Source: Leptodontidium sp. MPI-SDFR-AT-0119
Lineage: Eukaryota > Ascomycota > Leotiomycetes > Helotiales > Leptodontidiaceae
Direction: 5' to 3'
Assembly (NCBI GenBank): GCA_020726505.1
Contig: JAHLEZ010000014.1
Coordinates: 992,001 to 1,056,000 of the forward strand
DNA length: 64,000 bases
Shown: one piece after another, positions 23,787 through 34,725 of the stretch
Layout: each line of letters begins with the position of its first letter
Numbering within the stretch: position 1 is the first letter of the stretch
Made by a program: the position numbers and the translations under genes
Notes under the pieces: generated by a model
What the model saw: the letters and a program-made list of their open reading frames with translations, nothing else
What the model was told of the DNA's origin: nothing
Databases searched by the model: none

Positions 23787-25735
23787 CTACCCCCCTTCTT
23801 TCAATTTAGGCACAACACTCCCAGACGAGCGTGCCACTTTCACAACCACCCTCTCCAAACCGTTCGCGTGGAAGCCAGGTTGCATTCTCCAGACCCTAAA
23901 CTCTAGCACTTCCATCTTAGATTTTGGGTCTTTGCGGAAGAAATTACAGATGACGGTCTCGACCAAGCCCTCAATTGTATTCGCATTCAACCCTAGCTGG
24001 AAACTTGTTGGTGGTTCAAGTTTGAGGGATACATTCAAAGTACATAGATGTGGGAATGCGCGCATCTTGAAGAATGACGTGTTGAGCTACATGGATAGAG
24101 AGTCAGTTGAGGATCTCGGGTAAGGGAAATCTGGAGTAGAGTTGGTACTAACCTGTACGGAATGATCATATATTGTCCCCTCCTCAGAGGTTTGCCGGCC
24201 ATCGGGTTTGGCTGTCCGTCGCCAACTGCTCAGCACGCCTGGGAATTGGAAACCTGACGAAAGCGGCACTTCTGGCGTATCATCGATCTGAGTCTCGGGT
24301 ACATCCATTGATAATTTCTGCAGAGTCGAAGCATGACGCCGAATGATAGGCCATAGTTTCGGGTAATCCTGCATCGACTGGTTATGGATGTACAATTCTT
24401 GCAAATTGGAAAGGGGTTCCAGGAACTCTGCAGTGACGCTTTGTATGTATCCTGTGCTTTGGTGGGACACGGATGGGTTGGGAATCGTGAAGCTCAGAGA
24501 TTTCAAGTTTGGGACATATCCAGCAAGTTCGGCGAAGAAGACGTGAGAAGACGTCCTCCCAAGATCTAGTGTCCTCAGCTTGGAGAGATCCATGCTTTCT
24601 TTCATGACGAGGCAGTGATCTCGTGATAAACGATATAACTGAGGACTGAAATCATCTGTGGGAGATATGTGAGTAGGGGATATGAATGCCAACTGCTCAA
24701 GCGGCGGAAATTTGTCCCCGGCTTTCAAAAATAGGTTCAATGGTCCGCTGCCATCTGTCCCAAATGTAGCATATTTGGATTGATAATCTTTGAATTGAAA
24801 ACGCGAGTCCGAGACACAAGCCAGGCGTAAAACCCGCAGTTTGCTGCTCTGCAGAAGAATCTGAGTAAGTACAGGAAATTCCGACAGGTTAGCCGGGGAG
24901 CTTTGGCAAAGTACAGTGCACTCTAAAGAATACAGCTGAGGAGAAGCGAGAAGGTCAAGGTCCATTGACATGTCGTATGAGCCTTCCGTTCCAATTCTTC
25001 TTCTCAAGTTCGAGACATAGACACGAGTCTCAGGGAAGCGTGAGTGAAAGAGATTTAGAACGCTTTTTGGGATGGGTGATGTAGAATTCCAGCTGAGGTA
25101 TCTTTAGTTGCCTAATTATTATGGATGTGGAGGCCAGCCTCACCTCCAGGCCTCCAGGCAGTGTAGTCGATAGTTAAACGAGAAAACGGACTCAACGGAT
25201 TGCCAAGGCAGCACGTCTCATCTCTAGGCCCAAGCTCCTCCGTTGCTTCCCCAACAGAGATAATATCCACAGCAACAAGATAATTACCGTGTTAACAAAC
25301 CTAGAAAGTCCCTTGAAATCCCTGTAAGTCCGTTGAGTCCGTTTTCTCGTTCAACTATCGACTACACTGCCTCCAGGCCTTCAAGCCTGTCAAGGATTTT
25401 GCACAAAGCATCATCTCCATCCTGCTCCGTCCAGTCTTCGATAGTGATCTCCTTTACATAAGTAGAAAACCTATCCGCTGGGTCAAGAATGCGACTGATA
25501 AGATGTTCTGAAGTCGGGAGCCCTGATGGAGAAGTGTCCATGGACCCAATAGACCGAAAAAGCAAAACCGATCGGTATGTCTCAGCCTCCTCCGTCACTG
25601 CCTGGTTTGCAGATATTTAATCGAGAGTCGGCTTAGAGTCTTGGGACGTTTGATGTATGAGATCTCGATTCCTGGAAGTGGGATATCGGATAGACGCGTC
25701 AGAATGCGCCGTAGTGGCACGGTGTCACTCGGTTC
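23787..25735 (-). pseudogene. F-box/LRR-like gene split by a small transposable element
   Basis: Minus strand. The 5' part holds an F-box-like segment (LSDIPLPGIEI, then KTLSRLS) with a one-base frame change near 25620, then TEEAETYRSVLLF. Coding runs to 25378, where the 211-bp element (25159-25369) and its target duplication interrupt it and bring in a stop. Skipping the element, an intron (GTGAGG to AAAG, about 25134-25093) leads to YLSWNSTSPIPKSVL and a 306-codon frame with leucine-rich segments (LSKLRTLDLGR, NLKSLSFTIPN, NLQELYIHN). A last intron (24152-24087) joins the final exon 24086-23787, with FPHLCTLNVSL and LEFRVWRMQPGF. Probably a dead copy of a fungal F-box family gene. Confidence 0.66.
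25159..25369. mobile_element. 211-bp non-autonomous element with 41-bp inverted ends, hAT-like MITE
   Basis: The ends are inverted repeats beginning CAGTGTAGTCGATAGTT and continuing AACGAGAAAACGGACTCA; the two arms differ at one position over ~41 bp. Flanks are identical 8-bp duplications CCTCCAGG (25151-25158 and 25370-25377). The inside has no open frame. An 8-bp duplication with ends starting CAGTG fits the hAT superfamily, so this is read as a hAT-type MITE mobilised in trans. The superfamily call is inference; the structure is directly visible. Confidence 0.85.
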
Positions 25736-25938
25736 TACCTGACATAATTAGTGCTTCCCCTCCAAGACTAAGCAAAACTCTCGACGTCATAGCCTTAGTA
25801 CGAAGGGGCAACTATCATGTTTAAAAGGCCGTTATCTTACTACTGGAGTAAGTTTAAGTGAGTTCTCTTGACAATATCCTTTCGATTAACCTACACATTC
25901 TATTGAAAACACCACCTCGTACACTGCCACCCATCAAA

Positions 25939-26196
25939 ATGCCTGCCGGACCAGACGAGACCGATAACCACCAGACCGGTGCCGCCACCGAACACACCGC
26001 GAAGCATGCTTCCAGTAAGACTGAGTCGAACGCCAGCACTCATCCTCTCCATGATCAAGGCGAGGTAAAGGGCGACAAGGTCGAGTTCATCCACCACCAG
26101 GCTCAGCCAGGCCCAGCTGTCCCCAAGGAGTTCAACGTCGAGCAAGAGGGAACCAAGGAAGAGAGAGCCGCCAAGACAAAGGAGTTGAATAAGTAA
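25939..26196 (+). CDS. Small hydrophilic protein, 85 residues
   Basis: The start is the ATG in CATCAAAATGCC (25939); an upstream in-frame ATG at 25858 would add 27 less polar residues and is a poorer fit. The protein is highly charged and disordered: MPAGPDETDNHQTGAATEHT, later VKGDKVEFIHHQ, ending EGTKEERAAKTKELNK. No membrane or signal segment is present. This composition is like small stress-type hydrophilic proteins common in ascomycetes, but no function is claimed. Single exon; a real gene is likely because of the codon-coherent C-terminus and clean start context. Confidence 0.66.
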   Translation: MPAGPDETDNHQTGAATEHTAKHASSKTESNASTHPLHDQGEVKGDKVEFIHHQAQPGPAVPKEFNVEQEGTKEERAAKTKELNK

Positions 26197-26554
26197 TGCT
26201 TTCTCGGTATGCTTTGCAAAATGTGCTTTCAGGAGACTCGTAATGAATTGAAGCTGACTATTTGATATTAGAGGATCCAAAACATGATTGTGGGTTGCAT
26301 GGGGTTGGCATCTGGGTGATTCTGGTGGGCAAAAGAATAAGAAGCTCCAAGTAGCCTAGCGCTGAACGGACCCCTTTTCAATGTATATTAAGGTTAATGT
26401 CCAAGAGCAAAGAAAATGTTCTGTTTATTTCAATTTATCTCTCCTTCGACTTCTGAGACCACAGCGAGGTACCCGATGTTTGTGAGCCCTGACCTCGACC
26501 CACCCAGAGCACCGCAGTGCACGACTCCACCCAAGGGGCCCAGTTGATTCAACA

Positions 26555-27049
26555 ATGGTAATGAAGAAACGCAACGGATTGCACACCAGACTGGATGTTA
26601 TCAACGACAATGTCCTGTGCAGCATCGTCAGTATACAACACAACCCCATCATCTTCGGCCGATTGTTTGACCAGAAGCCATCCTGGCCTGAAGAGCATTC
26701 TTCCGAATGGGAGGACCGACTCCGAGAGCTCAAAGCAAGCTCTAGAATACTACAAGTCACAGCTCGTCTTCAGAGGAATACCTCATACGGCGCCAGCTCC
26801 AACAATGGCGGCTGCAATCAACCTTTTGAAGACGCGTCTTGGAGCCAACGAGGACTTGCCTATCCATCCCATCATCTTTGACTGGATGAAGGAATTCAAG
26901 AAAGATGGCGGAACTGGGAAAAGAAAACGCGCGGAGAGTTCAACGTTGAGGAGGAGTACAGGTTGGAAACGGATGAAGCTATGACTACTATGACGACCTG
27001 TTGGCAAGCAATCAAGAAACTATTGCACGATGGAGGCGCTGATGACTGA
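26555..27049 (+). pseudogene. Frameshifted remnant of an unknown gene
   Basis: Three overlapping frames give one plausible protein if two one-base shifts are allowed: a first segment SWPEEHSSEWEDRLRELK, then ALEYYKSQLVFRGIPHTAP and LPIHPIIFDWMKEFKKDGG, then NWEKKTRGEFNVEEEYRLE ending AIKKLLHDGGADD. The shifts lie near 26730 and 26912. I do not recognise the family. It could also be chance continuity. Confidence 0.38.
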
Positions 27050-27285
27050 TCACCGCTAAACCAAATATATCAACACCTGGTCTGGGACGAGAAGTGCTCG
27101 GAGAGAGGGTGGTTTGTTAGGGTCCAACGAAGGCATTGCTTCAACAAACGCCAACCAAACTCCAGCGTAGCAAGAACCGCTACCTCATCTGAATCCTGAT
27201 GCTCCAACTTTGGCGAAGAGGAGCCGTATGGTAAAGTTGATCGATGCTTTCTGCCAACTCGGTGATTCGTAACAAGTAGTTTATA

Positions 27286-28176
27286 TCAATCATCGACGGG
27301 ATTGTCGTCGTCGTACCCCTGGTCTAGGGCGGCGTATGATGTTTTCTTGGGTTTGCTATAGATATGGTTAGGAAAATCAGAGTAGATGGATTGGTGCTTA
27401 CAAGTAAAATCGCACACTGTTGTAGTACGCTTGCATCATTGAATTTATCTGAACTTCCTCCTTTTCCGTCAAATCCCTCGGCTTAAGGGCATCTTCATTG
27501 AAAAAATCTCTCAGTCCACGTGTAATTCTTAGTACACATTCTTCGAAAACTCTTGGATAAAACCCAGCAGAAGCCCAATCAAGAAGACACATGGAACCGT
27601 CCTCCAGTAAAAGGAAGTTTCGCGGAGCTATATCAAGATGACACAAAACTAACACAGATCCACTAAATCGCACTGTAGGATCCTGTTTCCGTAATCTCCT
27701 ATTGAACCAACTTTCCATCTCCCCAACAGTATGAAGAAGGGGTTCTTCACTATGTACAGACCAAAGGATACCAATTGACATTCCACCACAAGTGGGCCAG
27801 GTATAGAACCCCGTATGGTCGTAAGATAGGCAAGAATATCGGCGATTCTTTCTATCTGACCAGGTTCTTTAATGGACTTGATGACTCTTCCTTGCATGTA
27901 CTCCATGACAATATAACCTTGTTGTGCTTTGATGAAAAAACGATAAACAAGCGGAATACGAACGATGTCATGATCAACTAGTTCGTATGCCCGTCTAAGA
28001 CCTTTTGCCTCCTCTTCCTTGACGCCTATACCAAACTTTACTACCGCTTCTTCAGATAACTTTACAACATGGTTATCATAACAAGCTTCGCTGAGAGATG
28101 CATAGTTTGGATTTGAACAGTAGGCAGCTATTTCGTCATTACTTGCGGTTTTGTGATCAAGGTCAAAAGAAGCCAT
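27286..28176 (-). pseudogene. APH/choline-kinase-like gene with a frameshift
   Basis: Paralogue of the gene at 29061-29920. The start MASFDLDHKTASNDEI is followed by the ATP-binding Lys region VVKFGIGV. The phosphotransferase loop VLCHLDIAPRNFLLLED and the metal-binding CLLDWASAGFYPR come later. The frame is broken by one missing base about 27790-27795, just after IRGSIPGPL, where the paralogue continues without interruption. A 46-bp intron (27401-27356, GTAAGC, CCTAAC branch, ATAG) joins a terminal exon ending GYDDDNPVDD. The domain family (aminoglycoside phosphotransferase/choline kinase fold) is clear. Fungal members act on unknown small substrates. An assembly error is an alternative to real decay. 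Confidence 0.7.
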
Positions 28177-29060
28177 AATGAGATGAAGGAGTGAGGAGCC
28201 GAGGAGTAGAGCGGCTGCAGAGCTGCTGAGAGGGAAAACGATGATAGATGGTAGCCGGTGGTGGAGAGATGAATGATTATCTGAGATAATGAGTGCCAAG
28301 ACTCAACCTGGGTATGTCTATGCTACCTAGCGGCCGCATAAGTGAACAAAGCCTGATTGGAGGATAAGGAATAATGAGACGAGGACTGTTGAGATGACAT
28401 TGTATATAACTCTAATGAAGCAATTGCGATTTTTCAAGTCATTTCATGAAAAGTGTCAACCTAATGAAGTACCAGTCACTGTTACCCTCGAAAGTTGTTT
28501 CTTTGAGAAGTCACAGAGCGCTTGTTTGTCACTTGAGTGTAGCGTGCGCGGTATCATTGAGGGTGAATATCTCGTCGGTAGCATTCCGTACCAAGCCGAA
28601 GGCAGATTCGAACTTAGCGCACGCGTCCAGTGCGAGGTAGATCATCACATCACCACCTCCGTAAACAAGCCTGACTGAGCCAACACGCCAACTACTTCGT
28701 GCAAGTGATACTACCAGGCCGCTTACCAGTTATGAGAAGAACAAAGGCAATTGCAGCCGGATCTAAACGTAGTCCAGCTCATCTTGGGATGGATAAACTT
28801 ACCGCATCATGAAATGCGCACTTTTTTGTCGAGTTGTCATGGAGAGTCGCCCAAAGGAAAGCCATGACAAGATTTGAGGTATCACATCAAGCAGCGGAAC
28901 AGTTGATTATTAGAAGAGCAGACGAGCTGGCTTGGTCTCCATAAATCACTTCGTAGGAAGATCCGAGATCGCAAGCGAAGCTTCTCGTTATTCAAAACTC
29001 AAGAAAAGAAGATTTTCCATTTGAGCAACGTTTACACTAGTCTGATGATAGCTTGAGTAG
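28177..29060. other. Intergenic stretch between the two APH-like genes
   Basis: Presumed promoter of the 27.3-28.2 kb copy and 3' region of the other. A 94-codon frame at 28394-28678 has no supporting features. Confidence 0.35.
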
Positions 29061-29920
29061 TCAACTGCTTTTTGAGAAAGCTGCACACTCAGGCTTGAAC
29101 TATATTAGCCGAAGCCAGGAGAACGAGAGGAAGCGAAACTTACGATGTAGTACCTAATACCATTATAGAATGAGCACTCTAGAAGCGATATCTGAGCCTC
29201 CTCATCGTCCGGCAACCTTTTCAATCGATTTATTAAAGTCGTCTCGTAGCCTTCACGAGCATCGCCCGCCATAATCCTTAGAATGCAGATCTCAAAGAAT
29301 CTCGGATAGAATCCAGCTGTAGCCCAGTCTAAAAGACACACAGAATTATCCTTCAACCAAATAATATTTCGTAAAGCAAGATCCAAATGGCACAAGACCA
29401 AAGGATACTTTCCAAGTACAAGCTTAGGCCCAACACCTTTTATCCTAAAATTCAACCACTGCTCCATTTCCTCAACAGTCTCGAATGTTGGCTTCCCATT
29501 TTCCTCCCAGAGTATACCACGCGACACGCCCGGCCGTAGTAGTGGACCAGGGCGTTGGCATTGTATAGTTGAGAAGTGTGAAAGAATCTTCTCGAGCTGG
29601 TCGATTTGTTTGCTAGTTACCGAGTCTGAGATATCCCCATTGATGTACTCCATGACTAGATATCCTGTATAGCCGCCATCGGTCTGGGTAAAGAAATGAA
29701 CAACGCGCGTAACGCGCACGATACTGCTATCCAAGAGCTCGAATGCCGTTCTCTGGTTTTCTACCTCCTCCACTGACACGCCGAGGCCGAACTTGACGAC
29801 TAAGTCATCCGATAATTTGATCACTAGATTTCCATGAAGTAATCCACCGATAATCTCTCGGTCAGGCTGTTGGCATCTTTGGACGATATCTGAGTTGCTT
29901 AAAGAGATTCGAAGCGTCAT
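29061..29920 (-). CDS. APH/choline-kinase-like phosphotransferase, 271 residues
   Basis: Two exons on the minus strand: 29920-29144 and 29099-29061, with a 44-bp intron (GTAAGT, CTAAT branch, ATAG). Key residues: the nucleotide-binding Lys in LVVKFGLGVSVEEV (~residue 42), hinge YLVMEYINGD, catalytic loop LVLCHLDLALRNIIW (HxDxxxxN), and CLLDWATAGFYPRFFE, with the Asp that binds magnesium. The C-terminus is IFKPECAAFSKSS. It is shorter than typical bacterial aminoglycoside kinases but complete for this fungal family. Such proteins are often expanded in fungi and their substrates are mostly unknown. The neighbouring paralogue is broken, so this one is the only possibly active copy. Confidence 0.85.
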
Positions 29921-30152
29921 TTTCGGTGTGTTCGTCGCCAGAAATGAGGATTGAGCGGGGCCGTCTCAGGAGATTTTGAGTACCCCGCTACGAGTAATCA
30001 CGTGCGATACTGAAACTTCCCTTCCTGAGCGACTCGGCTAAGTTGATTGAGGCCATGCAGCATGCATCCTGTATATGGAAGAACTTAAAACCCTCCGCCT
30101 TCTTGGATGTATGTGAGCGCGCGCCTTCTCTTAAAACCACACTTCTGCTATC

Positions 30153-30760
30153 ATGTCTACTCAACACCAATCGTCGAGTCAAAGCATGGATTGGACCGAG
30201 TGGGAGTGGAAGGAACGCAAACAATGCGGGGATGCACAAGGGCAAGTACGAGATGCAGTACCAAGACCAAGACCAAGCACAAGCACCTGCGACTCAATCG
30301 ACTTCGAAAGAGAAAGAGCCCGAGGAGAGTGCGGACAAGGAGATTCCCCTTCCATCTTCACAAGACAACATGTCGAATGACGATGCCACTGTTTCTCACG
30401 CTAGAGTAGTTGCACATGTCTCTCAAGTAGTTGGCGGTATAAGTGAGAATCACTGGTCGATCTATCTTCTGCTTCAGGGCGGAGCTTCCATTCGTATGAA
30501 TATGAGGGCAGGAATCGATGACGATACGGACACGGGAATAGTGGTAAGATTTGTTTTTGCTATTTATTTAGTAATTACTAATGTCTATTAATGGTATAGC
30601 CACACTGTTCTGGGAGATCTCGAGTACTATAAATACGTTGCAGATGGTGGTTATGCTAGTTTGTGGCCACACTTGCAATTCCGATACTCGCAAAGTAAGG
30701 AGCATGTCTCGTTGAATTGGGTTCAAAGATTGGAGCCGACATCAGAATTTCCAGGGTAGT
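30153..30760 (+). pseudogene. Probable decayed gene of unknown family
   Basis: The start MSTQHQSSSQSMDWTEWEWK shifts frame at a GGGG run (~30228) into KYEMQYQDQDQAQAPATQST and continues to VVGGISENHWSIYLLLQGG. An intron-like gap (30544 GTAAGA to ~30599 ATAG with an ACTAAT branch) is followed, in a frame that does not fit, by VLGDLEYYKYVADGGYASLW. The two misfits suggest decay. Family unknown to me. Confidence 0.35.
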
Positions 30761-32030
30761 CAAATGGCTCGCGAGAAATAGATTTGTTGGCGATGGTGAT
30801 GGTTATGGGTCTCAAAGGACGTCGAGTTACTGTTGGGATTTGGGAGCGTTGCAGTGCGAGGGAGTACTGTCAATATCTGAAATATCTGAGGAGAACTTTA
30901 ATCTTGTTTTGACGGCGGCAAAATATGCAACTATGACGAAATACCGCTGCTTTGATAATGCTTTCAATGTCAGATTCGAGACTCGGTAAGTGGACACAAG
31001 GTACATACTCACAAAAATCTATACTGTTCTAGCACACAGCACCAGCTGTTTCTTCAACTCATTATCCCGCCGAAGTAGGTAACGACCTCGACTTATATCC
31101 AAGTTGTGGCAATATTGGAGTTGTGCAGCTATACAACACTATTCGTGCCATGAAACTCTCTCCCTTCCCGAAATTCACATACAACGACGACGGTGCTCAG
31201 GGCCAGCCGGAGAAAGATTGTCTGGGCATACATATGGCCCTTGGAGAGCTGCGATCAGAATGGAGGGCACACAAAATACTTCGGCTGTAGTACAACAGAT
31301 CCAGCTCGGCTGATGGATACCGTCGTTCTGTCCTTACTTGTTGGTCCTTGTGGATATTGAAACATGAAATATAACTCAAATCTGTTGGTGACATCGCAGC
31401 TCTATTCCGAGTGCGAGCAAGGATCTTGGAAGTCCAACACGACTAGGTAACAGACCCAGCCTGAAGTCTATACAACATCAAAGCAAGGAATAAATAACAA
31501 ATGGAAATCCTCGGATGGGCGGGTTGTCCTATGTTTGCCTGCTGTAGTGTGTGTTGTTGCCTTTTGTGCGTTCTGAGACGCGCGTTGAAGCAGCTCGCAT
31601 CGATTTCATCGAAGCGCCTTGCTTCTCCCGCCTTCGACGTGGCTGAGTTGTGAAGTGTGGGTTGGTGAGGCTTGAGCAACATCTCTTGGCACACCCTTCC
31701 AGTTACGTAGCGCCAGGACCGAACAGGCACTTCGTGAGCATCAAAGCTCCTCCTCCACTACTTACATATCATTTGTTCCGTGAATGGCATTTGCCTCACT
31801 CTGGCAACTTATCCTCGACTCACCTATTGCACAACAGGACTCGGTCGCCTGCAACTGACATCGAAGTCATCCAGCATTCCACGTCCCAATGCGCTCAGGC
31901 GGTGCCAGACGAGGCCAATTTCCCACACGACCACTTCCTGTTTCGAATCCACTCGATAAACAGAACGATAGAGCTTGAGGGCGGTAGATACGCGGAACAC
32001 TCGGGATCAGGACGACTTTAAGCAGCGAAG
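30761..32030. other. Intergenic stretch and LAS17 leader
   Basis: Frames up to 123 codons, none convincing. The last ~350 bases are the likely leader of the WASP homologue. Remnants of the preceding decayed gene may extend to about 31.0 kb. Confidence 0.35.
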
Positions 32031-34157
32031 ATGCCTTCAATTCTGACCGACGACGATAAGGAGACAGTCAAGCGGCAGGTTCCAAAGGCTACGAATAAGA
32101 TACAGGCGGTGGCCGTTGCCAGACTGTACATTGCCTACCCTAATCGGAACAAATGGACATACACCGGACTTCAAGGGGCGGCGGTCCTTGCGAACGATCT
32201 GGTGGGCAATACATATTGGTTGAAGCTGGTTGATGTGTCGGTTCGTCAGCCCATCTCCGAGTCCAGGACTCCTGGCTCCAAAGATCGAGGGGGCGTATGC
32301 TAACGTCTTGTAGCCGTTGAATCGAGGGGTAATATGGGATCAGGAAATCTACGATACTTGGTCCTACAACCAGGACAGGACTTTCTTCCATACATTCGAA
32401 ACCGAGGACTGCTTGGCCGGACTCTCCTTTGTAGACGAGAAAGAGGCAAAGCAGTTTCTCAAGAAGATGAATGATCGAGAGAAGAATGCCAGCAAGATGA
32501 CAAAATCAAACCCCTTTGGCGGAGGTGGACAACAACAACAGAGGCATGGCTTACTTGGTGGCTTATTTGGTGGACATAGACACTCATCCGCTCCCTCGAT
32601 ACAGCCCACACCTCCAGACTCACCGAGTTATACACTCCCACCAGCGCAGAGCCACCGGATGTCAGGCGGCAGCTTTAATGGGGGCAAGCCGCCATCTCAA
32701 TTTGCTTCACTGGATGCTATTGATCCTAATTGGAGGGAGACCTGGGGCGATGATTTGAAGCAAATGGGGATAACAGATGACTTGATTCGGGACAATCAAG
32801 ACTTCATTGCAGATTACATTCGTCAGCAACAAGCGGCACAGAATATCCCCTCTCCGGCAAATGGAGTTGAGAACCAGAGAGTCAGAGCTCCTCCACCGCC
32901 ACCTCCAGCAGCTCCTTCACGTACACGGTCTGAAAGCCCACAGAGTGTCTCTTCAGGACGTGGGAGGGGAGCTCCGCCAGCACCACCTCCAGCTAGAAGA
33001 TCAGCAGCGAAAGTTGAACCAGCTCGAGAACCTACACCACCTCGAGAGCCATCACCACCAAGGGGACCTCCTCCCCCAAGATTTGCGGCACCGCCTCCTC
33101 TCGCAGATGCCGGGAAATTTGCCAATACCAATGCCAAACCGCAACGAGGCCATGCTCAAAGCCTCTCCAACCCAGGGCCTCCCCCTCCCCCGAGACCCCC
33201 GAAGTCACCAATCGAAGATTCGTACGAACCTGGGGAGACTGGGTCGAAATTCGGTGTTCCTCCCCCCTTTATGGGCCAAAGAAAACAAGTCCCGCCGCCT
33301 ACACCAAGCCGAGGAGCAGTTCCCCCACCACCACCTCAAAGAGACATTCCGCAACGAGACTCTACAGGACATTCTCATGCTGTTCCCCCAGCGAGTGTAC
33401 CTCCACCTCCTTTGCCTCCCAAGACACCATCTGGGCCTCCGTTACCTCCCGCCTCCTCACGGCCTGTTCCTCCACCTCCCTCGAGAGACAGTGGTCCTCC
33501 AACACTTCCCCCGTTACCACAATCAAGTGCACCACCTCCTCCACCTCTACCTCAAGCCAACGCTCCTTTGCCTCCCCCATTGCCGAGAACGAATGCGCCT
33601 CCTCCACCCCCTTTGCCCGCTTCAAATGCTCCCCCTCCTCCTCCTCTACCGTCTTCAAATGCCCCCCCTCCTCCTCCGCTACCGTCTTCAAATGCGCCTC
33701 CTCCACCTCCCTTGCCTTCATCAAACGCTCCACCTCCTCCTCCAATGCCAACTTCTGGTGGCCCGCCAGCTCCTCCGCCGCCGCCACCAAATCGGGATTC
33801 AGGATATCAATCTGGAGTACCTGCCTCCTTACCACAACCCACTGGTGATCGTGCAGACTTAATGGCAAACATCCAAAAAGCAGGCGGTATTGGAGCACTC
33901 AAGAAAGTTGATAGGAGTCAGATCAGGGATAGAAGTCAGGCAATGGTACCTGGATCGGATACAGGGCCTGCTGGGAGTGGATTGCCCCCTGCTGGAGCAT
34001 CTGCAGGTGCGGATGGCGGTTTGGCTGGTGCATTGGCGGCTGCTTTGAATAAGAGGAAGCAGAAAGTTAGTGCAAGTGGTAAGTACACAATCACCAAATT
34101 CAAGACGCAGACACTAATGTTTGTCCAGATGACGAAGCGGATGATGATGATTGGTAG
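32031..34157 (+). CDS. LAS17: WASP homologue, activator of Arp2/3 actin nucleation
   Basis: Drives branched actin assembly at endocytic patches. Exons 32031-32240, 32314-34078 and 34129-34157 (667 residues). Introns are 73 bp (GTTCGT, CTAAC branch, TAG) and 50 bp (GTAAGT to CAG). The N-terminal WH1 domain (~1-140) includes ATNKIQAVAVARLYIAYPN, WTYTGLQGAAVLANDL and TFFHTFETEDCLAGLSF. A long Pro-rich region (SH3- and profilin-binding in this family) follows. A WH2 motif RADLMANIQKAGGIGALKKV lies at ~584-603. The acidic end DDEADDDDW carries the Trp that binds Arp2/3; it appears only after the last intron is removed. All domains expected of Las17 are present in order. Confidence 0.95.
33523..33750. 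repeat. 33-bp coding minisatellite in LAS17
   Basis: About seven tandem 33-bp units encode variants of SNAPPPPPLPS. The central units are near identical (NAPPPPPLPSS three times in a row); outer ones are more diverged (ANAPLPPPLPR, TNAPPPPPLPA). The unit is a multiple of three, so copy number can change without breaking the frame. Confidence 0.9.
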
Positions 34158-34725
34158 ATGGATGTTGGTTTTTGATAGGCTGTGAGAGGCGTTGTGCCTA
34201 TAATCGAAACACAGGCTTTGCAATTGCAAAGTATACTGCCCAAGATAGAGCAGTGTAGTTAAGTTAGTGTTGAATACCAAACACGTTGAACCCAAAGCCA
34301 AGTCATGTGCGTATGTTTATGTATGTAAATGCAGCGTGTTTCTATTTTCTATGAAGTTGAAGTGCCTGGAATCGAGTTTACCCTGCGGAACTCACCACGA
34401 ATCCAAGGCAAGCTTCGCCGAGAATGAAAAGCAGAACCAAGATGAAAAGAAGAATAGCCTAGTCGATGAGCAGCAGCGTCTCTCCCACTGCAACACACCG
34501 CCAGTCAAGCAAAAGAAACATGCTGTCGAGGTTCTCGGGATGTGGTCTCGGTCATGACCACTTCCGCGAGATTGAGAGAGAAGACAGACTTTCTTTTCGT
34601 CGCCCACCACATCATCACCACCAGATATCCCCCGATGCAGACCCAGACCCAGACCCGGACACATGTAGAGCCCAGCGAAGAATCAAATGCTGATAACCAC
34701 CCAGATCCAGAGCCAGCGCTCCAAT
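34158..34725. other. Intergenic stretch between convergent genes
   Basis: Holds the 3' ends of LAS17 (plus) and eIF1A (minus). No supported gene. Confidence 0.5.

Noticed and set aside
28394..28678. 94-codon plus-strand frame between the APH-like genes
   Set aside because: No family features and no supporting signals.
32807..33862. A 351-codon plus-strand frame and a 178-codon minus-strand frame over the LAS17 proline region
   Set aside because: Both are shadows of the proline-rich coding repeat; composition (Leu/His/Gln or Glu/Val runs) follows from the CCT/CCA codons.
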